Positions 46,175-55,215 of a DNA stretch of 64,000 bases are shown here, in pieces (position 1 is the stretch's first letter; each line of letters opens with the position of its first letter). The position numbers and the translations under genes are program-made. This stretch comes from Mumia sp050632745 (GTDB lineage: Bacteria > Actinomycetota > Actinomycetes > Propionibacteriales > Nocardioidaceae). The stretch is taken from NCBI RefSeq assembly GCF_050632745.1, contig NZ_JBODSD010000002.1:372001-436000 (forward strand), given 5' to 3'. Below the pieces are notes generated by a model. It saw only the letters and a list, made by a program, of their open reading frames with translations, had not been told where the DNA came from and did no database searches.

Positions 46175-47695
46175 TCAGGGAGCCCCGGGGCGTACGACCG
46201 GGGCGGCCTCGCGCACCGGAGCGGCGGTCAGCGGTGTGACGGCGATGCCACCGGTCGTGTACGCGGCGGCAGCACGGACGGCACCGCTGGACGTCTCGAC
46301 GGTCAGGTAGGAGACACGGTCGGCGTCGACGCCGACCCCGCCGGAGCCGAACGGGTCGAGGGAGGCCGTCGCACCCGCCGGCGCCTCGAGGTCGGTCGTC
46401 CCGACCTCGCTGCCGTCCTCGGCGTGGGCCGTCACCCGGACGGCAGCGGCCCGGTCACCGTCGGCGGTGACGACCAGGCTCGACCCGCCGGCACGCAGGG
46501 AGGCGCCGATCTGCACCGGCACGACCGCGGTTCCCTGCCAGGCCGGAGCGGCGACCGAGTAGGCGTGGTCGGCTCCGGCGCGGCTGCGCACCGACGCCGT
46601 CACCGCGACGTCCGAGCTCAGCCGCACGGCGTACGCCCGCGGGCTGATGCCGGCGGGGAGCGTCACGCTGGTCACGGACTCGGGGGCGGCGTCGACCGAC
46701 TCGAGCCCGGTCGGCGTGAAGATGCCGTCGTTGGTCGCGATCGAGATCCCGACCGTCGCGGTGCGGTCGGACGGGTTCGCGATGAGCAGCGTCCGGGAGC
46801 TGCGCTGGGCGGGCACGCCGGCGATGGTCTGCTCGGTCGCCGGCAGCGCGGCTCCGGGCAGGTACTCGCTGCCCGCCGTCGCCGCCACCGTCGCCGAGAC
46901 GTCCGTCGCCGCGACCGCGACCGCGCCGCGTCGCACGACCGCCCGCACCGCGAGCTCGGACTCGCTCGAGGTGAGCTGGGCGAGCCGGACCACGCGCGCG
47001 CTGCGCGGCTCGACGACGAGGCCACGCGTACCGACGCCCTCGACCTCACCGCCGTCGCCGTAGAGCGTCAGGTCCACGACGCCCTGCGAGGTCGACGTGT
47101 TGGTCAGCACGAGGGTGGTGCTGCGCTGGGCGGTGCTGCCGGCGCCGACGAACCAGCGCTCCGGGGCCGGGCGGGGGCACGCGCCCACGGCCAGCCCGCC
47201 CCCGTCGGCGGCCACCGCGCGCGAGGCAACGTACGCGACCGTGCCGGGCGCCTGGGCGCCCTGTGCCTCGGCGACGACCGCGCGCGTCCGGCGTCCGGCC
47301 AGAGCCGACGCCCACGTGCCGCGCGGCGCGTCGGCCAGCGCGGCGACGGGATCCTCGCCGGGGAGCCGGACGACCGTGCGCTCGCCGCCGTCGCGCTGCT
47401 CGCCGGGCAGGGAGGTCACCGCCACGGTCGTCGGGGAGGCGGCACCGGACTGCACGAACGGGGCGCACCCGTACGCCAGGGCGCCGACCCGCTGCTCCGA
47501 CGGCGGAGCGGGCGGCTCGCCCGAGGAGGCCGTCCGGATCTCTCCGACGACCAGCAGCAGCACGGCGAGGACGATCGCTCCGATCACGAGCCGGCCCGAC
47601 TGCGCGCCCAGGGCGAGCGCCGCCGAGGTGGTCTCGACGACCTGGTCCTTGACGCGACGGCCGCCGGCCTGCCGCTTCGACTTGCGCGGGCTCAT
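46175..47695 (-). CDS. DUF5719 family membrane-anchored protein
   Basis: The protein has 506 residues. A basic start (MSPRKSKRQAGGRRVK) leads to one membrane helix (LVIGAIVLAVLLLVVGEI, about 36-53). The rest is exported and beta-rich with many Thr/Ser/Val strands (TTLVLTNTSTSQGVVDLTLYG, RTLLIANPSDRTATVGISI), like the DUF5719 family. The function is unknown. Its ATG overlaps the stop of the large glycosyltransferase gene, and the two are a conserved actinobacterial pair, which suggests a role in surface glycans. Confidence 0.82.
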   Translation of the reverse strand: MSPRKSKRQAGGRRVKDQVVETTSAALALGAQSGRLVIGAIVLAVLLLVVGEIRTASSGEPPAPPSEQRVGALAYGCAPFVQSGAASPTTVAVTSLPGEQRDGGERTVVRLPGEDPVAALADAPRGTWASALAGRRTRAVVAEAQGAQAPGTVAYVASRAVAADGGGLAVGACPRPAPERWFVGAGSTAQRSTTLVLTNTSTSQGVVDLTLYGDGGEVEGVGTRGLVVEPRSARVVRLAQLTSSESELAVRAVVRRGAVAVAATDVSATVAATAGSEYLPGAALPATEQTIAGVPAQRSSRTLLIANPSDRTATVGISIATNDGIFTPTGLESVDAAPESVTSVTLPAGISPRAYAVRLSSDVAVTASVRSRAGADHAYSVAAPAWQGTAVVPVQIGASLRAGGSSLVVTADGDRAAAVRVTAHAEDGSEVGTTDLEAPAGATASLDPFGSGGVGVDADRVSYLTVETSSGAVRAAAAYTTGGIAVTPLTAAPVREAAPVVRPGAP

Positions 47696-50502
47696 CGGAC
47701 CTCCCTCGTCCGTCCGGGTGCCGCTGCGACGACGACCACGAGCAGCAGGCCGAGCTGGATCCAGGCCATCACCGGTCGCAGCGCCGAGTCCGGCGGCTCC
47801 TGCGGCTCGGCGGTCGTCGTGAAGGTCCACACCTTCGAGCCCTCGGGGCTGCCCGACGGCATCAGCCCGGGCACGACCTCCAGCGCGTCGACCAGGTCGG
47901 GGTCGGCCGGCGCCGGGACGTAGATCGCCTGGATGCCGTACGAGCCGAGTCGCTCCAGCACGCCGGACGACGGGTTGGAGAGGAGCAGGCGGATGTCGGT
48001 GTCCAGCGCACGGAACGCCTCCCGCTCGGGCATCACGGCCTCGTCTCCGAGACGCGTCCCGTCCCCGGAGACCACCTGCTGGGTCACGCCGGCCTCGCGG
48101 GAGCCGGACAGGACGAGCGTCGACGCCCCGTCCTCCGCTCGCGCCGCGAGGTAGGCGGGAACCTCGGTCAACGGACCGCGCTCGAGCGGGTCGTCGACAC
48201 CGCGCACGACCCACCACCCGGTCGCCAGCAGCGGGCCGGCGACCGCGAGCACGACACCGATCGCGTAGATCCGGCGCCGCAGCGGCCGCTCCGACCAGCG
48301 CTCGGGCAGGCCGTCGGCCGCCATGCCCGCGGCTGCCGCGAGCGCGGCCACCCACAGCGTCGCCGGGACACCGACCCAGGCCGGACCGCTGGAGACGCCG
48401 TCGGTGAAGCGCGCACCGGCACCGAAGCTCGCCCAGCCGAGCCCCCAGAGGCCGGCCGCCCACGCCACGAGGACGGGGGCACGCCGGTCGGTGCGCAGCA
48501 GGGCGAGGAGTCCGAGGACGACCAGCGCACCGGTCGCGTACGTCGCCGCGCCGGGACCGCCGGCGTGACCGAGCGCGAGCTGCCACGTCGGCGGGTCGAG
48601 GTCGCCGACCCCCGCGTCGGCACGCCCGGCCTCCCACCACCAGGCGCCGGGGTCGAGCGCGCGACGCCACATCCACGAGCCGAGGAGCAGCCACGGCAGC
48701 ACGAGCGCCGTCGAGATGCTCGGCCAGCCACGCCGCCGCAGGAGCAGTCCGCCCGCGAGCAGCAGCGGTACGGCGGTGAGCACGTACGCGAGGGGAGCGA
48801 AGGCGGTCGCCAGCGTGAGCCACAGTCCGAGCCGCAGGCCGTCGGTGACCCTCGGGCGGGTCATCAGCAGGTAGGCGGAGTTCACGATCGCCGGCGCCGC
48901 AGCCAGCGCGACGACCGTGCCGATGCGGCCCTGGGCGACCGCACCGGACGTCGCCACCAGGACGCCGTACGTCGCTCCCCACCACAGCTGGACGCCGGGC
49001 GAGGTGAAGAGCCTGCGCGCAAGACGGTGGGCGGTCAGCGCGGCGAGGACCGCGCCGCCGAGCACGAGAAGGGAGACCGCGAGGTCGGCGTTGCCGCCGA
49101 GGAGCGTGCCGAGGAGCGCGAGCGGCACGACGTACCCCGGGGCGGGCACGTCGCTGCCGATGCTGACGTCGTGGGAGCCCGACGTGAAGAACGACCACCA
49201 CGCTCCCGTGCCGTCGGGTGCCGGGAGCAGGGCGCCGCCGGCCAGGAAGCCGGACCCGATCACCGACCGCGCCGCGACGAGCGCGACCAGGAGGAGCACC
49301 AGGACCGTCGCCGCCCACGGGTGACGGGACAGGAAGGACCCGGTGACGGGCAGCGCGTCGTCCTCGTCGTCCGAGCGCGCCTCGACCGCGGCACGGCGTC
49401 CGGTCATCTCCGGCGCCGGGCCGACCAGGGTGTTGACGAGCTCCCCGACGGCGTCGAGACCGTGGCGGTACGGGATCAGGGGCGACGGCAGCAGCGTCTC
49501 GCGGACCGTCTTCTGGTCGACGCGTGCGGCGGCCGCGCGGCGGCGGCGTGCGGCGATCATCGTCCCGGGCCGGGTGAACACCCTCAGGACGCCTGCGATC
49601 TCGTCGGCCGCCTCGCGCGGCGCCTTGCCGATCAGCAGCGCGAGCGCGCGCAGGACCGTGCCGAGGAGCAGCCGGACGGACTGCCACCAGAAGCCGGGAC
49701 GGCTCGCGTTCGCGAGCAGCGTGTAGGTCGCGGCACGCCGGACGTCGCGCCGCGGACGCTTCGCGAGGGAGCCGGGGCGTACGGCGGTGGCGCTCGCCTC
49801 GACGTGGAAGAACACCGAGGCGGGGACCACCCTGACGCGGTAGCCGCGCCGGGCGGCGCGCCACCCGAGGTCCACGTCGTCGAAGAAGAGCGGGAGGTTC
49901 GGGTCGAAGCCGCCGAGGTCGTCGAGCACGCGGCGTCGTACGAGCATGCCGGCGGTGCTCACCGCAAGCACGTCGCGCGGACGGTCGTGCTGGCCCTGGT
50001 CGGGCTCGCCGCGCTCCAGACCGGTCTCGCGCGACCCGGTGCCCGTGATCGTGACGCCGACCTCGAGCAGGCGCTTGAGGGACGGCCACTCGCGCAGCTT
50101 CGGGCCGACGATGCCGATGTCGTCCGACTGCGTCGCCTGGTCGAGGAGGTGCGCGAGCGCGTCCTCCCCCGGGGAGGAGTCGTCGTGGAGGAGCCACACC
50201 CACTCCGTCGGCGCGGCACCGTCGAGGGCGATCCGCACCGCGTCGCCGAAGCCGGTGCCCGCGCGGGCGGTGCGGATGGAGGCGGGGTGCAGGTAGCGAC
50301 CGAGGATCTCGCGGGTCTCGTCGGTCGAGGCGACGTCGACCGCGACGACCGCGTGCGGCAGGTGCGGCAGCGATGCCAACGAGTCGAGCACCTGCGGGAG
50401 CCACCGCGCGCCGTTGCGGCACACGATCACGGCGGTGACGCTGGGGGGCGAGGCGATCCAGTCACGGGAGGGGACGAGGCCCTCGTCGACGCCTTCGATC
50501 AT
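47692..50502 (-). CDS. Large membrane glycosyltransferase, family 2 domain plus multi-helix region
   Basis: The protein has 936 residues. The N-terminal GT-A domain (VIVCRNGARWLPQVLDSL, then WVWLLHDDSSPGEDAL with the DDS acidic motif and FDDVDLGWRAARRGYRVR) transfers a sugar from an activated donor. The C-terminal two thirds (about residue 390 on) carries about ten to twelve membrane helices with an exported loop region. It probably acts in cell-envelope polysaccharide synthesis. It is coupled to the DUF5719 gene and transcribed toward it. No clear ribosome site marks the ATG at 50502. Confidence 0.85.
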   Translation of the reverse strand: MIEGVDEGLVPSRDWIASPPSVTAVIVCRNGARWLPQVLDSLASLPHLPHAVVAVDVASTDETREILGRYLHPASIRTARAGTGFGDAVRIALDGAAPTEWVWLLHDDSSPGEDALAHLLDQATQSDDIGIVGPKLREWPSLKRLLEVGVTITGTGSRETGLERGEPDQGQHDRPRDVLAVSTAGMLVRRRVLDDLGGFDPNLPLFFDDVDLGWRAARRGYRVRVVPASVFFHVEASATAVRPGSLAKRPRRDVRRAATYTLLANASRPGFWWQSVRLLLGTVLRALALLIGKAPREAADEIAGVLRVFTRPGTMIAARRRRAAAARVDQKTVRETLLPSPLIPYRHGLDAVGELVNTLVGPAPEMTGRRAAVEARSDDEDDALPVTGSFLSRHPWAATVLVLLLVALVAARSVIGSGFLAGGALLPAPDGTGAWWSFFTSGSHDVSIGSDVPAPGYVVPLALLGTLLGGNADLAVSLLVLGGAVLAALTAHRLARRLFTSPGVQLWWGATYGVLVATSGAVAQGRIGTVVALAAAPAIVNSAYLLMTRPRVTDGLRLGLWLTLATAFAPLAYVLTAVPLLLAGGLLLRRRGWPSISTALVLPWLLLGSWMWRRALDPGAWWWEAGRADAGVGDLDPPTWQLALGHAGGPGAATYATGALVVLGLLALLRTDRRAPVLVAWAAGLWGLGWASFGAGARFTDGVSSGPAWVGVPATLWVAALAAAAGMAADGLPERWSERPLRRRIYAIGVVLAVAGPLLATGWWVVRGVDDPLERGPLTEVPAYLAARAEDGASTLVLSGSREAGVTQQVVSGDGTRLGDEAVMPEREAFRALDTDIRLLLSNPSSGVLERLGSYGIQAIYVPAPADPDLVDALEVVPGLMPSGSPEGSKVWTFTTTAEPQEPPDSALRPVMAWIQLGLLLVVVVAAAPGRTREVR

Positions 50503-50537
50503 AGGTGGGCGAGTCTAGCCATGGCGCGTGGCGGAGC

Positions 50538-50574
50538 CCGCGCCGGTCCGCCGCACCGACCCCGACCGGCGCGG
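50538..50574 (-). terminator. Terminator after whiB2
   Basis: An 11-bp perfect stem (50538-50548 with 50564-50574) closes a 15-base loop, 9 bases past the whiB2 stop. It separates whiB2 from the glycosyltransferase gene. Confidence 0.6.
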
Positions 50575-50583
50575 CGGCAGCGC

Positions 50584-50832
50584 TCAGATGGCGCGCTTCT
50601 TGAGCTTGCGACGCTCGCGCTCGGACAGCCCGCCCCAGATGCCGAAGCGCTCGTCGTTCTCGAGCGCGTACTCCAGGCACTCGTCGCGCACGTCGCAGGT
50701 CAGGCAGACCCGCTTCGCCTCACGCGTCGAGCCGCCCTTCTCCGGGAAGAATGCCTCCGGGTCGGTCTGTGCGCACAGCGCACGGTCCTGCCAACCCATC
50801 TCCTCGGCGTCTGCGTGGAAGAGATCCTCCAT
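50584..50832 (-). CDS. whiB2: WhiB2-type iron-sulfur transcription regulator
   Basis: The protein has 82 residues. Four cysteines (Cys20, Cys43, Cys46, Cys52) bind a [4Fe-4S] cluster. The GIWGG turn (64-68) and a basic tail (ERERRKLKKRAI) bind DNA together with the sigma factor. WhiB2/WhmD is needed for septation and works with WhiA-type control. AGGAGG sits 8 bases before the ATG at 50832. The position next to cofD/fbiB matches Rv3260c. Confidence 0.94.
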   Translation of the reverse strand: MEDLFHADAEEMGWQDRALCAQTDPEAFFPEKGGSTREAKRVCLTCDVRDECLEYALENDERFGIWGGLSERERRKLKKRAI

Positions 50833-50980
50833 CAGTCTCGCCTCCTACCCCTCGTAGTCCCCGTGGTCCGCGTCGCCCCTGACCCCGGCACCGGTCCCCG
50901 ACCCCTCGTGGACCGTGATCAGGAGCTCGACGAGCCCCGGATCGTGCACCCGAGCCGTCCAAGAGGACGACACTAGTGAA

Positions 50981-51010
50981 ATTACAAGCCTGTCAATACC
51001 CATCCGTCAA
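50981..51010 (-). promoter_or_regulatory. Candidate whiB2 promoter
   Basis: On the minus strand TTGACG (51005-51010) and TGTAAT (50981-50986) are 18 bp apart. This gives a leader of about 140 bases, unusually long for a gene of this size. TTGACA at 50993-50998 lies within the spacer. The 50833-51078 gap holds this, an 8-bp palindrome (CACTAGTG) and a terminator, and no gene. Confidence 0.55.
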
Positions 51011-51027
51011 GCCGAGTAGTGCTAATG

Positions 51028-51060
51028 CGAAGGCCCGTACCGGTGTGGTACGGGCCTTCG
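51028..51060. terminator. Terminator downstream of the Gln/Trp-rich membrane protein gene
   Basis: A perfect 14-bp stem (51028-51041 with 51047-51060) encloses a 5-base loop. It serves the minus-strand gene that stops at 51079. The flanks AATGCGAAGG and CCTTCGTCG are the same as at the 29084 terminator. Confidence 0.75.
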
Positions 51061-51078
51061 TCGGCGGACAGAGGTGGG

Positions 51079-52386
51079 TCAGGAGGGGCTTCCCGGCGAC
51101 CACCAGGAGGACGGACGAGGCTCGTCGTCGTCCCCGTTCTCACCGCTCGCGCTCTCCGAGGAGGACTCCGACGCCTCGGGGGCCACGGAGCCCGCCTCGT
51201 ACGTCGTCTCGGTCTCGGGAGTGTCGAACGTCGCGTCGCCGAGACGCGACACGGGCTGCTCGGCCTCGGGCTCCGCGGCGGGCGCGGACCACCCGCTCGC
51301 GGGGGTGCTCCCCCAGCCGCCGCTGTCGGACTGCCAGCCCTGCTGCGCGGGCTGCTCGGTCGAGCCGTACGACTGCTGCTCCTGCGGTGCCTGGGGCCAC
51401 GTCGAGCCGTACTCCGTTGGCGGCTGCCACGTCGGCTGCTCCGTCGCCTCCTGCGCCCACGCGTTCGGAGCGGGCTGCTCGGCCTGCTGCGACCAGCCGC
51501 CCCAGCCGGCGTCCTGCGTGGCGCCCCATCCGGACCCGGACTGCTGCTCGGGCTGCGAGGCGCCCCACGCCGGGGACTGCTGCTCCTGGCTCGGGCTCTG
51601 CGACCAGCGGTCGGTGCTCGGCTGCTGCTCCGACGGCGGCGTCCACACCGCGGTGGACTGCTCCGCGGGCTCCACGGGAGCGGGCGTCTCGGGGTTCTGC
51701 GGCTGCTGCTGCGCCGGGGCGCCCCACGCGGGCGCCTGCTGCGCGGCCTCGGCGGCGCCGTAGCCGGCCGCGGCGCCGGCGGCACCCGCGGCGTACGGCT
51801 GCCAGCTCTGCTGCGCCGGCGCCTGCTGCGACGACGGCTGCTGCGGGACACCCTGCTGCGGCCAGCCGCCCTGCTCGCCCCACTGCTGCTGCCCGGGCTG
51901 CTGCGGCCAGCCCTGCTGCTGGCCACCCTGCTGCCCCCACGGGGACTGCTGCGGGCCGCCCCACTGCTGCGGCTGCTGCTGCGCGCGGACTGGCGCCGGG
52001 AGGACCTTGAGGACCGTCACCGACGCGAAGAGCGCGAGCGCGTTGAGGACGAGCGTCGCGAGCACTCCGATCACGAACGAGCCCTTCGCCGGGAAGAGGT
52101 CCTCCCCCAGGGCCTTGAACAGACCCCACAGGCCCAGCACGAGGCTGACGCCGAGGACCGCGATCGCCACGATGGTGACGATGCGCGCGTTGGGGCTCAG
52201 GTCGTCCTTGCGCGGTGCGGCGATCGCCACCGCGAGCGCGACCACGAGGACGAGCCCAGCACCGAGGCCGGCGTCGAAGATGCGGTCGTCGAGCAGCGCG
52301 ATGAAGTTCGCCAGCAGCGTCGCAGCGGCCACACCCAGCAGCGCGTACGAGAAGATGTCGCGGTAGTTGCGTAGTGAGTCGATCAC
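51079..52386 (-). CDS. Membrane protein with long Gln/Trp/Pro-rich tail
   Basis: The protein has 435 residues. Four membrane helices occupy residues 12-125 (YALLGVAAATLLANFIALL, GLGAGLVLVVALAVAIAA, IVTIVAIAVLGVSLVLGLW, VIGVLATLVLNALALFASV). Residues 135-400 are a cytoplasmic or exposed low-complexity tail of repeated QQ, PQQ, QQGW and PQQW units with W spaced along it, ending in an acidic Glu/Ser/Asp stretch. It resembles the DUF5336/34-kDa antigen type proteins such as Rv0954. The GTG start at 52386 is preceded by GGAGATGGGG. The function is unknown; phase-separating behaviour is speculation. Confidence 0.8.
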   Translation of the reverse strand: MIDSLRNYRDIFSYALLGVAAATLLANFIALLDDRIFDAGLGAGLVLVVALAVAIAAPRKDDLSPNARIVTIVAIAVLGVSLVLGLWGLFKALGEDLFPAKGSFVIGVLATLVLNALALFASVTVLKVLPAPVRAQQQPQQWGGPQQSPWGQQGGQQQGWPQQPGQQQWGEQGGWPQQGVPQQPSSQQAPAQQSWQPYAAGAAGAAAGYGAAEAAQQAPAWGAPAQQQPQNPETPAPVEPAEQSTAVWTPPSEQQPSTDRWSQSPSQEQQSPAWGASQPEQQSGSGWGATQDAGWGGWSQQAEQPAPNAWAQEATEQPTWQPPTEYGSTWPQAPQEQQSYGSTEQPAQQGWQSDSGGWGSTPASGWSAPAAEPEAEQPVSRLGDATFDTPETETTYEAGSVAPEASESSSESASGENGDDDEPRPSSWWSPGSPS

Positions 52387-52519
52387 GGATCCCCATCTCC
52401 TGGTTCGGGCTCGGAGCCGTGCTCCGTCCCGTCGGACGGCCCTACCCTACGCAGCCGATGGTCACCCCGTCTCCCCCGGGCGTGCGGGCGTTCGCGCACG
52501 GAAAGGGAGAATGGTCCCC

Positions 52520-53497
52520 ATGAGGATCACCGTTCTGTCCGGAGGCATCGGCGGCGCCACCTTCGTCCGCGGCCTGCTCGACGAGGTCGGCGACGACGCG
52601 GAGGTGACCGTCGTCGGCAACACGGCGGACGACATCTGGCTGTTCGGGCTGAAGGTGTGCCCGGATCTCGACACGCTCATGTACACCCTCGGCGGCGGCA
52701 TCGACGCCGAGCGGCGCTGGGGCCGGTCGGACGAGACCTGGAGCGTCAAGGAGGAGCTGGCGGCGTACGGCGCGCAGCCGACGTGGTTCGGGCTCGGCGA
52801 CCGCGACGTCGCGACCCACCTCGTCCGCACCCAGATGCTGCAGGCCGGCTACGCTCTCAGCGACGTCACGCGTGCGCTGTGCGTGCGCTGGCAGCCGGGC
52901 GTCACCCTGCTGCCGATGAGCGACGAGCGGGTCGAGACCCACGTCGTGGTGGAGGACGGCGACCAGCGGCGCGCGATCCACTTCCAGGAGTACTGGGTGC
53001 GCCACCGCGCGGCCGTCCCCGCGCACGACGTGGTCATGATCGGGATCGACGAGGCGAAGCCGGCCCCGGGCGTCCTCGAGGCGATCGCGGAGGCCGACGT
53101 CGTGCTCGTGCCGCCGTCGAACCCCGTCGTCTCGGTCGGCCCGATCCTCGCGGTCGCGGGCGTCGCCGACGCCCTGCGGGCGACACGGGCCCCGGTCGTC
53201 GGCGTCTCGCCGATCATCGGCGGCGGCGCCGTCCGAGGGATGGCCGACCAGCTGCTCACCGCGCTCGGCGTCGAGGTGAGCGCCGGCGCGGTGGGGGCAC
53301 GGTACGGCGCCCGCACGGCGGGCGGCCTCCTCGACGGCTGGCTCGTCGACACTGCCGACGCGGACCAGGTCGCCGCGCTCGAGGGCTCCGGGCTCGTCGC
53401 CCGCGCGGTCCCGCTCTACATGTCCGACCCGGCGACGACGCGGACCCTCGCCGCCGACAGCCTCGCGCTCGCGCGGGAGATCGGCGCGGCGCGATGA
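52520..53497 (+). CDS. cofD: 2-phospho-L-lactate transferase (F420 synthesis)
   Basis: The protein has 325 residues. CofD/FbiA joins the activated phospholactyl or phosphoenolpyruvyl group to FO to make F420-0 or dehydro-F420-0. It starts MRITVLSGGIGGATFVRGL with the nucleotide loop, and has GNTADDIWLFGLKVCPDLDTLMYTLGG, LFGLGDRDVATHL-type and VVLVPPSNPVVSVGPIL segments. I chose the ATG at 52520; one at 52511 is possible, but the purine run is then too close. Its stop overlaps the fbiB start (ATGA). It is equivalent to Rv3261 (fbiA). Confidence 0.93.
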   Translation: MRITVLSGGIGGATFVRGLLDEVGDDAEVTVVGNTADDIWLFGLKVCPDLDTLMYTLGGGIDAERRWGRSDETWSVKEELAAYGAQPTWFGLGDRDVATHLVRTQMLQAGYALSDVTRALCVRWQPGVTLLPMSDERVETHVVVEDGDQRRAIHFQEYWVRHRAAVPAHDVVMIGIDEAKPAPGVLEAIAEADVVLVPPSNPVVSVGPILAVAGVADALRATRAPVVGVSPIIGGGAVRGMADQLLTALGVEVSAGAVGARYGARTAGGLLDGWLVDTADADQVAALEGSGLVARAVPLYMSDPATTRTLAADSLALAREIGAAR

Positions 53498-54477
53498 GCC
53501 TCACGCTGTGGCCGGTGACCGGTGTGCGCGAGGTCCGCGAGGGCGACGACCTGGTGGCGCTGCTGCTGGGCCGTCTCGACGAGCCGCTGCGCGACGGCGA
53601 CGTGGTGGTCGTGACCAGCAAGGTCGTGAGCAAGGCCCTCGGGCTGGTCACCACCGGCGACCGCGAGGCGGTGATCACCCGCGAGACCGTGCGCCTCGTC
53701 GCCCGCCGGGGAGCGACGCGCATCGTCCGCAACCGTGCGGGCCTGACGATGGCGGCCGCGGGCGTGGACGCGAGCAACACCACGCCCGGCACGGTCCTGA
53801 CGCTGCCGCGGGACCCGGACGCGGTGGCGTACGACCTGTGGACGTCGCTGCGTCGTCGTGCCGGCGTCGAGGTCGCCGTCGTGCTCTCCGACACTGCCGG
53901 ACGCGCGTGGCGCCGCGGCCAGACCGACATCGCGATCGGCAGCGCAGGACTCAAGGTGGTCAACTCGCTGTCGGGCACGCAGGACGCGTACGGCAACGCG
54001 CTGCACGTCACCGAGCCCGCCGTCGCCGACGAGATCGCCGGTGCCGCAGAGCTCGTCGCGGGGAAGACGAGCCACACCCCGTTCGTCGTCGTCCGCGGGC
54101 TGCCGCGCCACTGGGTCGGCGACCACTGGGCGACGGCTCGCACGGGCGCACGCGACCTCCTGCGTCCTGACGACGAGGACCTCTTCGGGCTGGGGGCACG
54201 CGACGCGGTCGAGGCCGTGCTCGAGCAGGACGAACCCGCAGGGTTCCCCCCGGCCGAGAGCGGTGCTGCCGAACGTGTGCAGGAGCTCGCGGACGCCGAT
54301 CCCGGCGTCGTCGCCGTCGACCTCGACGGCGCCGTGTTCCGCGTGACGCCGCTGCGCGACGACGCGACCGCGCTGATCGCGGCCGGGCGGGTGGCCGAGC
54401 GGCTGCGCGTCGGCGCCGCGGCGCACCGTCTCAAGGTGAGTGTCGAGGTGAGGACCGCGGTCGCCACCGGCCGTTAG
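53494..54477 (+). CDS. fbiB: Coenzyme F420:L-glutamate ligase without nitroreductase domain
   Basis: The protein has 327 residues. The N-terminal CofE domain, which adds the glutamate tail to F420 with GTP, is intact: GDVVVVTSKVVSKALG, LVLSD-type VVLSDTAGRAWRRGQTDIAIGSAGLKVV, and AAELVAGKTSHTPFVVVRG. Full-length FbiB in mycobacteria is about 450 residues, with an FMN-binding nitroreductase domain at the C-terminus that reduces dehydro-F420-0. Here only about 80 residues follow the ligase domain and no such motif is seen. The ATG overlaps the cofD stop. Confidence 0.88.
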   Translation: MSLTLWPVTGVREVREGDDLVALLLGRLDEPLRDGDVVVVTSKVVSKALGLVTTGDREAVITRETVRLVARRGATRIVRNRAGLTMAAAGVDASNTTPGTVLTLPRDPDAVAYDLWTSLRRRAGVEVAVVLSDTAGRAWRRGQTDIAIGSAGLKVVNSLSGTQDAYGNALHVTEPAVADEIAGAAELVAGKTSHTPFVVVRGLPRHWVGDHWATARTGARDLLRPDDEDLFGLGARDAVEAVLEQDEPAGFPPAESGAAERVQELADADPGVVAVDLDGAVFRVTPLRDDATALIAAGRVAERLRVGAAAHRLKVSVEVRTAVATGR

Positions 54478-54486
54478 GGTGGCCTC

Positions 54487-55194
54487 GTGACCATCGCCGA
54501 CCTGCTCGCCAGCGCCGCGCGGACCGATCCGTCGCGGCCGGTGGTGACCTTCTACGACCTGGAGAGCGGCGAGCGCATCGAGCTCAGCCTCACCACGACG
54601 ATGAACTGGGTGGCCAAGACCGCCAACATGCTCCAGGACACGCTCGGCACCGACGACGAGACGACCGTCGACGTGCTGCTCCCGCTCCACTGGGAGACCG
54701 CCGTCTGGCTGCTCGCGATCTGGGTCGCCGGCTCGGCCGTCAGCCTCGCCCCGGGCGACCGGATCGCGGTCGTCGACCCGCAGACGATGGACGAGGCCGG
54801 CAACGCCGACGACGTCGTCGCCCTCTCCCTGCGGCCGCTCGCGGGCCGGTTCACGACGCCGCTCCCGCCAGGCGTCATCGACTACAACGCGGAGGTCCCG
54901 TCCCACGGAGACCGCTTTACCGCCTACTACCCCCCGAGCAGCTCCACCGTGGCGGTCCGCGACGACGGTCAGGTCCTCACGCACGCCGACCTCGTCACCG
55001 AGGCCGCCGACCGCTACCCGGAGGGCTCTCGTGTGCTGCTCGTGGGCGATCGCGACGCCGGCACGCTGATGCGGACTATGCTCGCCGTCCTGCACGCCCA
55101 GGGATCGCTGGTGCTCGTGCGCTCGACCGCGCCGCAGGGCGACGCCGAGCGGATCGCGAGCATCGCCGAGACCGAGCGCGTCACCGTTCGCTGA
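54487..55194 (+). CDS. TIGR03089 family protein (truncated acyl-CoA-synthetase-like)
   Basis: The protein has 235 residues with a GTG start at 54487, 10 bp after fbiB. It resembles the N-terminal third of AMP-dependent acyl-CoA synthetases (LLPLHWETAVWLLAIWVAGSAVSLAPGD) but lacks the AMP-binding core and C-terminal domain. The TIGR03089 group is this short form in actinobacteria. It is probably not a catalytic ligase; the function is unknown. It may be co-transcribed with the F420 genes. Confidence 0.8.
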   Translation: MTIADLLASAARTDPSRPVVTFYDLESGERIELSLTTTMNWVAKTANMLQDTLGTDDETTVDVLLPLHWETAVWLLAIWVAGSAVSLAPGDRIAVVDPQTMDEAGNADDVVALSLRPLAGRFTTPLPPGVIDYNAEVPSHGDRFTAYYPPSSSTVAVRDDGQVLTHADLVTEAADRYPEGSRVLLVGDRDAGTLMRTMLAVLHAQGSLVLVRSTAPQGDAERIASIAETERVTVR

Positions 55195-55215
55195 GGGTCA
55201 GCAGGTCGCGGAGGG

